DNA from: Synechococcus sp. M16.1
Lineage (GTDB): Bacteria > Cyanobacteriota > Cyanobacteriia > PCC-6307 > Cyanobiaceae
Assembly: GCF_014279895.1 (NCBI RefSeq)
Contig: NZ_CP047954.1
Span: 682,001-746,000 of the forward strand
Direction: 5' to 3'
Length of the DNA: 64,000 nucleotides
The notes below the pieces were generated by a model. The model worked only from the letters and a program-made list of their open reading frames with translations. It was not told the DNA's origin and ran no database searches. The translations under genes were made by a program, and so were the position numbers. Shown here in pieces: positions 38,557 through 47,748 of the stretch; positions within the stretch are counted from its first letter, which is position 1, and the number at the start of each line of letters is the position of its first letter.

Positions 38557-39648
38557 TCAGTGTTCCGCCCAGATGTAGCGCGTGAGTTCTGCGGGATCTG
38601 GCTCGGGTGCCGAGAGGGCGAAGTCAACGCAGTCCTGAACGATGCCGTCGATCTCCTTTTCGATGGCGCGCAGCTCTTCGCTGTTCACCAGACCCGCTTG
38701 GGTCAGGTCCCGCTCGAGGGCTTTGAGGGGATCACGCTTGGCCCAGAACTGCTTTTCTTCCTCCGCCCGCAGTTCGTCCGGGTCGGCCAGGGAATGACCG
38801 CGGAAGCGATAGGTGAGGCACTCCAGCAAGGTCGGACCTTCACCCGCCCTGGCCCGTTCCACGGCGCGTTGGGCCGCTGCCCGCACCGCCAGAACGTCCA
38901 TGCCATCCACTTCTTCTCCGGCCATGCCGAAGGAGCTGGCCTTGCGCCAGATCTCCGGGTCACTGGTGGCCCGGTCGTGGGCCATACCAATGGCCCACTT
39001 GTTGTTCTCGACCACGAAAATGATCGGCAGCTTCCACAGCTGCGCCATGTTCATGCACTCGAAGAACTGACCGTTGTTGCAGGTTCCATCGCCGAAGAAC
39101 GCTGCTGTCACGGCGTTGCTGGAGGCATCACCGAGGGCGTCGCGCTTGTAGCGGCTGGTGAAGGCAGAGCCGAGTGCCACGGGAATGCCCTCAGCGATGA
39201 AGGCAAAGCCGCCAAGAAGGTGATGCTCCTTGGAGAACAGGTGCATTGAGCCGCCACGCCCCTTGCTGCAACCGGTCTCCTTGCCGAAGAGTTCGCTCAT
39301 CACTTCGCGGGCCGGCACGCCGGCACTCAAGGCATGCACGTGGTCGCGGTAGGTGCTGCAGAACCAGTCGTGCTGACGCTTCATCGCACCGATCACACCG
39401 GTGCTCACCGCTTCCTGACCGTTGTAGAGGTGCACGAAGCCAAACATCTTGCCCCGGTAGTACATCTCGGCGCATTTGTCCTCGAAGCGCCGGCCCAGGG
39501 TCATGTCCCGGTACAGCTCCAGACCGGTCTCCCGGTCCACGCTGGCCCGTTGTGCCGTCACCAATTTGGAGAGCCGTTCGGCATGGGGACCAGCAGTCGC
39601 AGTGCCAATCGGAGCGGAATCGACAGCGAGGTCCTGACCCATGTCCAC
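38557..39648 (-). CDS. pdhA: Pyruvate dehydrogenase E1 component, alpha subunit
   Basis: A 363-aa thiamine diphosphate enzyme subunit. The cofactor motif runs from [17 protein letters not shown] to [13 protein letters not shown]. The phosphorylation-loop-like region is [33 protein letters not shown] is typical. The beta subunit (pdhB) and E2 are not in the window; E3 (lpd) is at 28295. Acts in the cytoplasm, linking pyruvate to acetyl-CoA. Convergent with the sigma gene. Confidence 0.95.
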   Translation of the reverse strand: MDMGQDLAVDSAPIGTATAGPHAERLSKLVTAQRASVDRETGLELYRDMTLGRRFEDKCAEMYYRGKMFGFVHLYNGQEAVSTGVIGAMKRQHDWFCSTYRDHVHALSAGVPAREVMSELFGKETGCSKGRGGSMHLFSKEHHLLGGFAFIAEGIPVALGSAFTSRYKRDALGDASSNAVTAAFFGDGTCNNGQFFECMNMAQLWKLPIIFVVENNKWAIGMAHDRATSDPEIWRKASSFGMAGEEVDGMDVLAVRAAAQRAVERARAGEGPTLLECLTYRFRGHSLADPDELRAEEEKQFWAKRDPLKALERDLTQAGLVNSEELRAIEKEIDGIVQDCVDFALSAPEPDPAELTRYIWAEH

Positions 39649-39737
39649 CTAAGGGATTGCAGTCAACTTTAAGGGCCAACCGACGAGCGATGGGCAAAAC
39701 CCCTGACACTGACTAAGATCCGCGTCTCCTCGCAGCG

Positions 39738-41735
39738 GTGCTGTTGGATCTGCCCATCGATCATTTCCGACTTCTGGGCGTCAGTCCATCGGCAGCCCCA
39801 GAGGCTGTTCTGCGCCGCTTGGAAACCCGCTGTGACAGTCCTCCGGATCAGGGCTTCACCCACGAGGTTCTGCTCCAAAGGGCCGATCTGCTGCGCCGCT
39901 CCGCCGATCTGCTGACAGATCCCGCCGACAGGGCCGAGTACGAAGCAGCCCTGTTGCGCCTCAGTGAATCCCATCCCAACGGCACGGTGGGCTTGGACCT
40001 TCCCACCAGCAGTGAGGTGGCGGGCCTGATGCTGCTCTGGGAGGCCAATGGCGCTCTCGAGGCCTTTCAGCTGGCGCGGCAGGGTCTCCAGCCCCCTCAG
40101 GCTCCCGCCCTCGGCAGTGGCCGTGAAGCGGACCTGACGCTCCTGGCCGCCCTGGCCTGCCGCGATGCTGCTGTGGAGGAACAGGACCAACGGCGCTATG
40201 AGTCGGCGGCCCAACTTTTGATCGACGGCATTGAGCTGCAACAGCGGATGGGCAAGCTGCCCGACCAGCAGCGCCAGCTGGAAGACGCCCTGCAGGGGCT
40301 GACTCCTTTCAGAATTCTCGATCTGCTCAGCCGAGATCTTGGTGATCAGGATTCCCATCAACGGGGGTTGAAGCTGTTGGATGAGCTGGTCGTGGCCCGT
40401 GGTGGTCTCGAGGCGACCGATGCCTATGGCGTTCAGCCCGGCAGCCTCAACCAGGAGGATTTCGAATCGTTCTTCCAACAGATTCGCCGCTTCCTCACCG
40501 TTCAGGAGCAGATCGATCTGTTCAGCCGCTGGTTTGAGCGGGGCGCAGCTGATGCCGGTTTCCTCACAGTTCTGGCCCTCACCGCAGCAGGGTTCTCGCG
40601 GCGAAAGCCTGAATTTCTCGAGCAGGCTCGCGATCGGCTGCAGACGCTTGCCAATGCCGACCTCGATCCCATGCCGCTGCTTGGCTGCCTGGATCTGCTC
40701 TTGGGCAACGTCAAGGATGCGGATCGGCATTTCGCGCTTTTGCGTGATCCGGATCTGCAGGCCTGGTTTTTGAACCATCCTGGTGATCGGTTGGCCGCGC
40801 AATGCGAGTACTGCCGGGCCTGGCTTGAACGCGATGTCTTGCCGGGATATCGCGACGTCGATGCCTCTGGTGTTGATTTGGATGCCTGGTTTGCTGATCG
40901 TGACGTGCAGGGCTTTGTCGATCGTCTCGATCGCAAGGCGTCGCGCCAGATCGGTGCCGAAGAAATCACCCTGGCCTGGGCAACGGCAGGCGATGCATCC
41001 CTTGCGGCCTCGAGCGACGCAGCTGAATCAGATCAGGACGTTGACTCCGAAGACACGGATGCCATGCCTTTCTGGCAGCAACGTTTTTGGCAGCCAAGTT
41101 GGTTCCGCCCCGCTGCTGCCGCTGTTGCACTGGTCGGGATCACCGTTGCGGGTTTCGCCCTGCTTCGACGCAACTGGGATCCTGCGCCGCTGCTGCCGGA
41201 AATCGCTTCACTCTCCGCTGAGGAAGAGGAGGTTGAAGGTAAGCAGGAGCTCGATGCCGTTTCATCCACGGTGGATGACGAGCTCCTGGATGACGAGCCC
41301 ATCGCGAGCCTGAAGCCCGACCTTGAGCCTTCAGCGCCCTCAGAACCACTACTCAGTAATGACCCCACGGAAGCCGAGCTTCAGGCTTTGCTCCAGGGAT
41401 GGCTTGATGCCAAGGCGTTGATGCTCTCCGGTGAGCCGGCTGAACTTTCCGTCGTGGCGAGGGAGCCCCTGGTGAAGCGCGTGGAGCAGGAGCGGGACGC
41501 TGATAAAGCTGCAGGGCGATCCAAGTCGATTGATGCCTCCATCACCACCATCGAGGTGGTCGATCGCAGCCCTCAGAGGATCGAACTGCTGGCCCAGGTG
41601 GCCTACAGCGATCGCCTTCAGGCTGCTGACGGCACCGTGATTGATGAGACGGCACCGACTGATTTCATCGTCACCTATGTGCTCGGCAGAGATGGAACCC
41701 AATGGCGTTTGCACGACTACATCCCGGGCTCCTGA
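39738..41735 (+). CDS. ftn2: Cell division protein Ftn2/ZipN (ARC6 homologue)
   Basis: A 665-aa cyanobacterial division protein that tethers FtsZ to the membrane. The N-terminal J-like domain begins LDLPIDHFRLLGVSPSAAPE and DRAEYEAALL. A long helical region follows. One membrane segment (FRPAAAAVALVGITVAGFALL, near residue 455-475) and then an acidic linker. The C-terminal IMS-like domain (EAELQALLQGWLDAKALML ... FIVTYVLGRDGTQWRLHDY) is the ARC6/PARC6 end. Start GTG 39738. ftsZ and ftsQ are elsewhere in the window. Confidence 0.92.
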   Translation: MLLDLPIDHFRLLGVSPSAAPEAVLRRLETRCDSPPDQGFTHEVLLQRADLLRRSADLLTDPADRAEYEAALLRLSESHPNGTVGLDLPTSSEVAGLMLLWEANGALEAFQLARQGLQPPQAPALGSGREADLTLLAALACRDAAVEEQDQRRYESAAQLLIDGIELQQRMGKLPDQQRQLEDALQGLTPFRILDLLSRDLGDQDSHQRGLKLLDELVVARGGLEATDAYGVQPGSLNQEDFESFFQQIRRFLTVQEQIDLFSRWFERGAADAGFLTVLALTAAGFSRRKPEFLEQARDRLQTLANADLDPMPLLGCLDLLLGNVKDADRHFALLRDPDLQAWFLNHPGDRLAAQCEYCRAWLERDVLPGYRDVDASGVDLDAWFADRDVQGFVDRLDRKASRQIGAEEITLAWATAGDASLAASSDAAESDQDVDSEDTDAMPFWQQRFWQPSWFRPAAAAVALVGITVAGFALLRRNWDPAPLLPEIASLSAEEEEVEGKQELDAVSSTVDDELLDDEPIASLKPDLEPSAPSEPLLSNDPTEAELQALLQGWLDAKALMLSGEPAELSVVAREPLVKRVEQERDADKAAGRSKSIDASITTIEVVDRSPQRIELLAQVAYSDRLQAADGTVIDETAPTDFIVTYVLGRDGTQWRLHDYIPGS

Positions 41736-41803
41736 GTTGCTTGCCCGGGTTGCTTGACCGTCGCTTTTTACGATCACCACATTGATCCAGGGGCGTAACG
41801 CCG

Positions 41804-43300
41804 ATGTTCGACGAGCTTTCAGCCCGTTTTGAGGATGCGGTCAAGGGGCTGCGTGGCCAAGACAGCATCAGCGAAACCAACGTCGATGGAGCCCTGAAGG
41901 ACGTCCGTCGGGCCTTGCTGGAAGCTGACGTCAGCCTGCCGGTGGTGAAGGAGTTCGTGGCTGAGGTCCGCGACAAAGCCGTTGGTGCGGAGGTGGTGCG
42001 CGGGGTCAGCCCGGATCAGAAGTTCATCCAGGTGGTCCATGAACAGCTCGTGGAGGTCATGGGGGGCGATAACGCTCCTCTGGCCAAGGCAGCTGAAGCT
42101 CCCACCGTCGTTTTGATGGCCGGTCTTCAGGGTGCCGGTAAAACCACCGCAACGGCCAAGTTGGGCCTCCACCTCAAGGATCAGGGGCGACGAGCCCTGA
42201 TGGTGGGCGCCGACGTTTACCGACCAGCCGCCATCGAGCAGTTGAAAACGCTCGGTGCTCAGATCGATGTGGAGGTGTTCAGCCTCGGTGCTGAGGCCAA
42301 ACCGGAAGACATTGCAGCCGCTGGTCTGGCCAAGGCGAAAGAGGAAGGCTTCGACACGCTCCTGGTCGACACCGCCGGTCGCCTCCAGATCGACACCGAG
42401 ATGATGGAGGAGATGGTGCGGATCCGCACCGCTGTGCAGCCCGATGAGGTGCTGCTTGTGGTGGATTCGATGATCGGTCAGGAAGCGGCCGAACTCACCC
42501 GCGCCTTCCACGACCAGGTGGGCATCACCGGAGCGGTGCTCACCAAGCTTGATGGTGATTCCCGCGGTGGTGCCGCCCTTTCGATCCGCAAGGTGAGCGG
42601 TCAGCCGATCAAGTTCATCGGCACCGGAGAGAAGGTGGAGGCCCTGCAGCCGTTCCATCCCGAACGGATGGCCAGCCGCATCCTCGGCATGGGTGATGTG
42701 CTGACGCTGGTGGAGAAGGCCCAGAAGGAGGTCGAACTCGCCGACGTCGAAAAGATGCAGAAGAAGCTGCAGGAGGCGACGTTTGATTTCTCGGACTTCG
42801 TGAAGCAGATGCGCTTGATCAAGCGCATGGGCTCGCTGGGGGGTCTGATGAAAATGATCCCGGGCATGAACAAGATCGATGACGGCATGCTCAAGCAGGG
42901 GGAGCAGCAGCTCAAGCGCATCGAGGCCATGATCGGCTCGATGACTCAGCAGGAGCGGGAAAATCCCGACCTCCTGGCGAGTCAACCCTCAAGGCGTCGC
43001 CGGATTGCCAGCGGCAGCGGCCATCAGGCCTCAGATGTGGACAAGGTGCTGGCCGACTTTCAGAAAATGCGCGGCTTCATGCAGCAGATGAGCCAGGGCA
43101 ACATGCCCGGCATGGGAGGTATGCCCGGGATGGGTGGAATGCCTGGGATGCCCGGAATGGGTGGCATGCCGGGCATGGGCGGAATGCCAGGAATGCCTGG
43201 AATGGGTGGCATGCCCGGGGGTGGAGGTCGTCCCGGTCGCGGTGGACCACCGAAGCGGCAGCGACCCGCCAAGAAGAAGAAGGGCTTCGGGGATCTGTGA
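41804..43300 (+). CDS. ffh: Signal recognition particle GTPase Ffh
   Basis: A 498-aa SRP54. The N domain opens [19 protein letters not shown]. The G domain has the P-loop [26 protein letters not shown] and [11 protein letters not shown]. The M domain includes [19 protein letters not shown] and [11 protein letters not shown], the RNA-binding part. The C-terminus carries a Met/Gly/Pro repeat of GMGGMPGMP type from about residue 433 to 474, then a basic end [16 protein letters not shown]. Its RNA partner gene is at 13567. rpsP follows. Confidence 0.97.
   Translation: MFDELSARFEDAVKGLRGQDSISETNVDGALKDVRRALLEADVSLPVVKEFVAEVRDKAVGAEVVRGVSPDQKFIQVVHEQLVEVMGGDNAPLAKAAEAPTVVLMAGLQGAGKTTATAKLGLHLKDQGRRALMVGADVYRPAAIEQLKTLGAQIDVEVFSLGAEAKPEDIAAAGLAKAKEEGFDTLLVDTAGRLQIDTEMMEEMVRIRTAVQPDEVLLVVDSMIGQEAAELTRAFHDQVGITGAVLTKLDGDSRGGAALSIRKVSGQPIKFIGTGEKVEALQPFHPERMASRILGMGDVLTLVEKAQKEVELADVEKMQKKLQEATFDFSDFVKQMRLIKRMGSLGGLMKMIPGMNKIDDGMLKQGEQQLKRIEAMIGSMTQQERENPDLLASQPSRRRRIASGSGHQASDVDKVLADFQKMRGFMQQMSQGNMPGMGGMPGMGGMPGMPGMGGMPGMGGMPGMPGMGGMPGGGGRPGRGGPPKRQRPAKKKKGFGDL
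43102..43222 (+). repeat. Met-Gly-Pro coding repeat at the 3' end of ffh
   Basis: Imperfect repeats of about 12-21 bp (units such as ATGCCCGGGATGGGTGGA) code for GMPGMGG blocks. Third-position differences between units show it is not a very recent expansion. Confidence 0.85.
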
Positions 43301-43379
43301 GGGCGGAACGGTATGGTGGTTGTTTGGCGGGCCTTTGGGCGTCGCCGGACCACCTCTTTTCCTTCATTCCAGGGCCACG

Positions 43380-43787
43380 ATGATCAAGCTCCGCCTGAAG
43401 CGGTTTGGCAAGAAGCGGGAAGCGAGCTTCCGCCTCGTGGCCTGCAACAGCACCTCACGTCGGGACGGTCGTCCCCTGCAGGAGCTGGGCTTCTACAACC
43501 CGCGGACGAAGGAAACGCGCCTCGACACCGAGGCCATCCGTGAGCGTCTGGGTCAGGGTGCCCAACCCACCGATGTGGTTCGCACGCTGCTCGAGCGCGG
43601 CGGTCTTCTGGAAAAGACCGTGCGTCCTGCAGAGACCGTGGGCAAGGCCAAGCAAGCGGCCAAGCGTGAAGCTGATGCCAAGCAAGCCGCCAAGGAGGCT
43701 GCTGAGGCCAAGGCTGCAGCCGCTGAGGAGAAGGCTGCAGAAGCTGAAGCTTCTGATTCCGCAGAATCCGAATCCACCGAGGGCTGA
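43380..43787 (+). CDS. rpsP: 30S ribosomal protein S16
   Basis: A 135-aa ribosomal protein. The conserved core is [34 protein letters not shown] and [15 protein letters not shown]. After residue ~85 there is a long Ala/Lys/Glu-rich helical tail ending [12 protein letters not shown], which is common in marine picocyanobacteria and longer than E. coli S16 (82 aa). It lies 79 nt after ffh and 8 nt before phoH, suggesting an ffh-rpsP-phoH unit. Confidence 0.96.
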   Translation: MIKLRLKRFGKKREASFRLVACNSTSRRDGRPLQELGFYNPRTKETRLDTEAIRERLGQGAQPTDVVRTLLERGGLLEKTVRPAETVGKAKQAAKREADAKQAAKEAAEAKAAAAEEKAAEAEASDSAESESTEG

Positions 43788-43795
43788 TCATTCCG

Positions 43796-44791
43796 GTGTC
43801 TGACGACGGCGAACGCGGCCGTTTCGTTCTCGACCTGCCTGATCCCGATGCTGCACTGGCCCTCGCCGGTGAAGCGGAAACAACCCTGCATCGCCTGGAA
43901 GCTCTGACAGGAGCCTCCATGGTGTTGCGGGGTCTTCAACTGGTGATCACCGGGCGGCCAACGCAGATTGAGAGGGCTGCTGCGGTTGTGGAATTGGTGC
44001 GCCCGATCTGGCAGGACGGCCAGTCGGTTTCACCTGTGGACCTTCAGTCGGCGCTGGGAGCCCTCAACACCGGCCGCGGCGATGACCATGCCGCCATGGG
44101 CGAGCAGGTGTTGGCGAAGAGCCAGAAGGGCAATCTGCTGCGCCCGCGCACCCTGCGCCAGAAGAAGTACGTGGATGCCATGGAGCGCCACGACCTCACC
44201 TTTGCCCTCGGTCCTGCCGGCACCGGCAAAACCTTTCTCGCCACTGTTCTCGCGGTTCGGATGCTCACCGAACGCAAGGTTGAGCGTTTGATTCTCACCC
44301 GGCCGGCTGTTGAAGCCGGGGAGCGCCTGGGCTTCCTGCCGGGCGACCTGCAGCAGAAGGTGGACCCCTATCTGCGTCCGCTCTACGACGCTTTGCACTC
44401 CCTGCTCGGAGCGGAGAAAACCACTGTGCTGTTGGAGAAGGGCGTGATCGAGGTCGCTCCCCTGGCTTACATGCGAGGCCGCACCCTGAGCGATGCCTTT
44501 GTGATCCTGGATGAGGCTCAGAACACCACGCCGGCTCAGATGCGCATGGTGCTCACCCGCCTGGGGGAGCGTTCGCGAATGGTGGTGACCGGAGACATCA
44601 CCCAGGTGGATCTTCCGTCCACCGTGCAGAGCGGTTTGGTGGAGGCGTCCGAGGTGTTGGAGGGCGTTGAAGGGGTTGCGGTCTGCCGCCTCACCGCTGC
44701 GGATGTGGTGCGCCATCCCCTCGTGCAGCGGGTGGTGGAGGCCTATGCCCGCCGGGACGAACGCAAAACGCCCAAAGTTCAGCGTCGATAG
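43796..44791 (+). CDS. PhoH-family ATPase
   Basis: A 331-aa P-loop protein of the PhoH/YbeZ type. An N-terminal KH-like segment precedes [14 protein letters not shown]; Walker A is [16 protein letters not shown] and Walker [33 protein letters not shown] and [19 protein letters not shown] close the domain. YbeZ-type proteins act in rRNA processing with YbeY and Era; era is 1.5 kb downstream. GTG 43796 is the start, 8 nt past rpsP. Confidence 0.93.
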   Translation: MSDDGERGRFVLDLPDPDAALALAGEAETTLHRLEALTGASMVLRGLQLVITGRPTQIERAAAVVELVRPIWQDGQSVSPVDLQSALGALNTGRGDDHAAMGEQVLAKSQKGNLLRPRTLRQKKYVDAMERHDLTFALGPAGTGKTFLATVLAVRMLTERKVERLILTRPAVEAGERLGFLPGDLQQKVDPYLRPLYDALHSLLGAEKTTVLLEKGVIEVAPLAYMRGRTLSDAFVILDEAQNTTPAQMRMVLTRLGERSRMVVTGDITQVDLPSTVQSGLVEASEVLEGVEGVAVCRLTAADVVRHPLVQRVVEAYARRDERKTPKVQRR

Positions 44792-44859
44792 GGAGATCCA
44801 CACCCCAATCCCTTGTCACCGCTGGCAGGATGTGATGAGTCTTTGGTGACCTGGTCGAC

Positions 44860-45591
44860 ATGCCAGCAAGTAGCAATTTCCAGGAGGCGATCCGCGAGGC
44901 GCAATCGAGCGCCCTCGTCGGCCCCAACGTCGTCAATAAAGCGCTGCCCTACGTCGGCGGCGGCATGGTGCTCACCTCAATCGGGGTGATTGGTGGTCTC
45001 TCGATGATGGCCACACCGCTGTTCATGCCCCTGTTCTGGGTGGCTGTGATCGGCAACCTGGTGCTGTTCTTCGTGGCGCAGAACGTCGCCTTGAAGGGCA
45101 ACAACGCCACAGCCTTGCCGCTGCTGTCGGTCTACAGCCTGATCACCGGGTTCACCCTGAGTGGCCTCGTGGCTTTGGCGGGGGCCGTTGCGGGTGTGGG
45201 TGCGGTCGGCACCGCCGCACTGGCCACCGGAATCACCTTCGTGATTGCCTCGATCGTTGGCCGTCGCATGAGCGATTCCGTTGGTCAGGCGCTCTCTGGA
45301 GTGGTGGGTCTTGGATTGATCGGCCTGATCCTGGCGATGGTCGTCCAGTTCATCGGCGGCATCTTTGCCCCTGCCATGTTCCATGGCACCAGCTTTGAGC
45401 TGATGATCGCCGGATTCGGCACCGTGCTCTTCGTGGGCGCCGCCTTCGTCGACTTTTACACGATGCCCCGCTCCTACCGGGATGACCAATACCTGGCAGG
45501 TGCCCTGAGCATGTACCTCACCTACATCAACCTCTTCATCTTCATCCTGCGCCTGATCATTGTGCTCAACGGTGGTGGTCGTCGCGACTGA
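44860..45591 (+). CDS. Bax inhibitor-1/YccA family membrane protein
   Basis: A 243-aa protein with seven likely membrane spans. The family pattern shows in LPLLSVYSLITGFTLSGLVA and AAFVDFYTMPRSYRDDQYLAGALSMYL, given in parts as FVDFYTMPRSYRDDQYLAGA and SMYLTYINLFIFILRL. In E. coli YccA binds FtsH and BI-1 members pass calcium; the role here is unknown. ATG 44860 has 68 nt upstream. A strong terminator follows at 45646. Confidence 0.88.
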   Translation: MPASSNFQEAIREAQSSALVGPNVVNKALPYVGGGMVLTSIGVIGGLSMMATPLFMPLFWVAVIGNLVLFFVAQNVALKGNNATALPLLSVYSLITGFTLSGLVALAGAVAGVGAVGTAALATGITFVIASIVGRRMSDSVGQALSGVVGLGLIGLILAMVVQFIGGIFAPAMFHGTSFELMIAGFGTVLFVGAAFVDFYTMPRSYRDDQYLAGALSMYLTYINLFIFILRLIIVLNGGGRRD

Positions 45592-45618
45592 TCGTTCAGG
45601 CTGATCGTCGCGACTGAT
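45579..45618 (+). repeat. 14-bp direct repeat with 26-bp period at the 3' end of the BI-1 gene
   Basis: TCGTCGCGACTGAT occurs at 45579-45592, over the last codons and stop, and again at 45605-45618, as if part of a 26-bp tandem duplication. Confidence 0.8.
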
Positions 45619-45645
45619 GATGCCAACGCAGTCGAATCAACCTTC

Positions 45646-45671
45646 GCCCCGGCCTGTCCGGGGCTTTTTTT
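45646..45671 (+). terminator. Rho-independent terminator after the BI-1 gene
   Basis: GCCCCGG (45646-45652) and CCGGGGC (45658-45664) form a 7-bp stem with loop CCTGT, followed by seven T (45665-45671). Confidence 0.92.
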
Positions 45672-45675
45672 ATGG

Positions 45676-45710
45676 CTCAGCCCTCAGCCCTCAGCCCTCA
45701 GCCCTCAGCC
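45676..45710. repeat. Five perfect tandem copies of a 7-bp unit
   Basis: CTCAGCC repeated five times without error. It abuts the terminator and runs over the last codons and stop of the minus-strand gene at 45698. Confidence 0.95.
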
Positions 45711-46219
45711 ACGGCATAGACGCTGTCTCCGATGGCTTGTTTCTGCTCGGCGTCGTACCCCCACTTCTCCAGGAAGGCGACGTCTTCACCGCGGTTGTCG
45801 AGTGCTGCGGCCAGCAGTTGCTCCAGGCGCTCTTTCACCTCCGCTGGTTCAAGCAGTCTGAGCAGTTCAATGCAACGGCTGCTGACCCGCTCCGAGCCGG
45901 CCTGCTGGGCCTCATCTCCCGTGCGCCGGTGATGCACAGCCATGGCGGTGCTCATGGCCAGATTGCGGACGCTCAGATCCACAACGCCAGCCCCGGCGCC
46001 CCGCAGTTGCCCCACGACGGCATCGGGCAAACGATCCATCAGCACGCTCTCGCCCGCCAGGCTCACCACGAAAAATCCCCGGGCACCATCGCGGCTGGCC
46101 ACCATTTCACCGATGCGGTCGGCCAGCACCTCATCGCTGATCTCCTCGTTGTCCCACTGCTGCAGCCAAGCCGCTGTGATCTCCATGGCCTGCTGGAAGG
46201 TGGGCTGCTGATCCGCCAT
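45698..46219 (-). CDS. Conserved cyanobacterial protein of unknown function
   Basis: A 173-aa soluble, acidic and mostly helical protein. It opens ADQQPTFQQAMEITAAWLQQ, has a central strand-rich part (RGFFVVSLAGESVLMDRLPD), then a helical end rich in Glu, Leu and Arg (ELLRLLEPAEVKERLEQLL). I recognise no family. ATG 46219 is preferred; an ATG at 46261 in frame would add 14 residues. The stop codon lies within the 7-bp repeat array, so a change in repeat number could alter the C-terminus. Divergent from era. Confidence 0.75.
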   Translation of the reverse strand: MADQQPTFQQAMEITAAWLQQWDNEEISDEVLADRIGEMVASRDGARGFFVVSLAGESVLMDRLPDAVVGQLRGAGAGVVDLSVRNLAMSTAMAVHHRRTGDEAQQAGSERVSSRCIELLRLLEPAEVKERLEQLLAAALDNRGEDVAFLEKWGYDAEQKQAIGDSVYAVAEG

Positions 46220-46251
46220 GGACCTTTTCAATTCCTGCCCTAAGGCTATGG

Positions 46252-46290
46252 GTCGATTCAACGGGCCGATCCAACGGGTCGATCCAATGG
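46252..46290. repeat. Three imperfect 13-bp tandem repeats upstream of era
   Basis: GTCGATTCAACGG, GCCGATCCAACGG and GTCGATCCAATGG lie end to end at 46252-46290, in the divergent gap 18 nt before the era ATG. Confidence 0.85.
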
Positions 46291-46307
46291 CGGCGCAGAC
46301 TTAGAGC

Positions 46308-47243
46308 ATGCATGCAACTCCCCTGCCAGAGGATTACCGCTCTGGCTTCATCGCACTGATCGGTCGCCCGAACGTGGGCAAATCCACGCTGGTGAATCAG
46401 CTGGTGGGGGAGAAAGTGGCCATCACATCGCCCGTGGCCCAGACCACCCGCAACCGCCTGCGGGCCATCCTCACCACGGAGGTGGCCCAGATGGTTCTGG
46501 TGGATACCCCTGGCATCCACAAACCCCACCACTTGCTGGGGGAACGGCTGGTGAAGAGTGCCCGCAGCGCCATCGGTGAAGTGGACCTGGTGGTGTTGCT
46601 GTTGGAGGGCTGCGAGCGCCCGGGGCGCGGTGATGCCTTCATCGTGAATCTGCTGCAGCAGCAGTCCCTGCCGGTGCTGGTGGCCCTGAACAAGTGGGAC
46701 AAGCTGGCGGAGGAGCACCGCTCTGAAGCGGAAGAGGCCTATGCAGCCCTGCTGCAGGAGACGAATTGGCCGGTGCACCGCTGCAGCGCCCTGTCAGGCG
46801 ATGGCTGCGCGGAGCTCACAGCAGCGATGGCGGCGCAGTTGCCCTTGGGGCCACAGCTGTATCCGCCCGAGATGGTGAGTGATCAACCGGAGCGGGTGCT
46901 GCTGGGTGAACTCATTCGTGAGCAGGTGCTTCTGCACACGCGGGAGGAGGTGCCCCACAGCGTTGCCGTCACCATTGATCGCGTTGAGGAGTTGCCGGCC
47001 AAGGGCAAGGGTGCGGGTCGCACGGCCGTGTTAGCCACGGTTCTGGTGGAACGGAAGAGTCAGAAGGGGATCCTGATCGGCAAAGGCGGGGCGATGCTCA
47101 AGACGATCGGCCAGGGGGCGCGGCTGCAGATGCAGGTGCTGATTGATGGCCCGGTGTATCTGGAGCTGTTCGTCAAGGTGGTGCCTGATTGGCGCAGCAA
47201 ACCGGCCCGCTTGGCGGAGCTGGGTTACACGGGGGATCAATAA
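46308..47243 (+). CDS. era: GTPase Era
   Basis: A 311-aa GTPase for 30S subunit assembly. G1 is IGRPNVGKSTLVNQLVG, G3 VDTPGIHKPHHLLG and G4 ALNKWDKL. The C-terminal KH domain shows in RTAVLATVLVERKSQKGILI and GKGGAMLKTIGQ. Length and domain order are normal. Start ATG 46308. It lies in a group with a phycobiliprotein lyase and trmD downstream. Confidence 0.96.
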   Translation: MHATPLPEDYRSGFIALIGRPNVGKSTLVNQLVGEKVAITSPVAQTTRNRLRAILTTEVAQMVLVDTPGIHKPHHLLGERLVKSARSAIGEVDLVVLLLEGCERPGRGDAFIVNLLQQQSLPVLVALNKWDKLAEEHRSEAEEAYAALLQETNWPVHRCSALSGDGCAELTAAMAAQLPLGPQLYPPEMVSDQPERVLLGELIREQVLLHTREEVPHSVAVTIDRVEELPAKGKGAGRTAVLATVLVERKSQKGILIGKGGAMLKTIGQGARLQMQVLIDGPVYLELFVKVVPDWRSKPARLAELGYTGDQ

Positions 47244-47280
47244 CGAGAAATGCCTGCCCCACGGCTGAGAGGATGGGCGC

Positions 47281-47742
47281 ATGAGTGAACAAGCCTTTCC
47301 CCCGGAAGACCCTGGCTCCTTTCTGAGCCTCTGCGACGGGGAGTGGATGAGCCTGCGCAGTTGCTTTGAGCTGGCTGCCGGTGGTGATGACGAGTGGCAC
47401 AGCAGTGAACGGGGTGAACTCACCGTTCGCTGCGTGAGCGAGCAGGGGGCTCTCGGCCAACTGCAGGTGCAGGCCCCAGGTGGAACCAGCAGCACCCTCA
47501 CCTTCGCCGCTGATGGACAGCTGATCCTCGATGGTGATTCCCCAGGCAACTGGAGGTTCTGGCCTGACGGCAGCATGGAGTTGAACCTCAGCCGGGCTGA
47601 CGGCGTGCAGGTTCAGGAGCGGATCTGGTTCACGCGGGCCAACCTGCGCCTGCGCAGCACCACGGCGGTGGATGCCCAGGGAACACCGGTGCAGGGCAGT
47701 TTCTGCACGGACATCCGCAGGGTGTCCAAACCCGCGGCCTGA
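47281..47742 (+). CDS. S-type (CpcS/CpeS family) phycobiliprotein lyase
   Basis: A 153-aa lipocalin-like chromophore lyase. The opening FLSLCDGEWMSLRSCFEL and the later QERIWFTRANLRLRSTTAV and GSFCTDIRRV are the CpeS/CpcS pattern. These enzymes attach bilins to Cys82-type sites. Which pigment or bilin this one serves (CpcS, CpcU, CpeS or CpeU like) cannot be told here. It is outside any phycobilisome cluster, 37 nt after era and 6 nt before trmD, so it is probably transcribed with housekeeping genes. Confidence 0.82.
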   Translation: MSEQAFPPEDPGSFLSLCDGEWMSLRSCFELAAGGDDEWHSSERGELTVRCVSEQGALGQLQVQAPGGTSSTLTFAADGQLILDGDSPGNWRFWPDGSMELNLSRADGVQVQERIWFTRANLRLRSTTAVDAQGTPVQGSFCTDIRRVSKPAA

Positions 47743-47748
47743 GGCGGC

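Noticed and set aside
41819-42985. Minus-strand frame of 388 codons opposite ffh
   Set aside because: His- and Leu-rich shadow of a certain gene.
43102-43222. Repeats that at first look like a CRISPR or minisatellite array
   Set aside because: They code in frame for the Met-Gly-Pro tail of Ffh, and there are no unique spacers.
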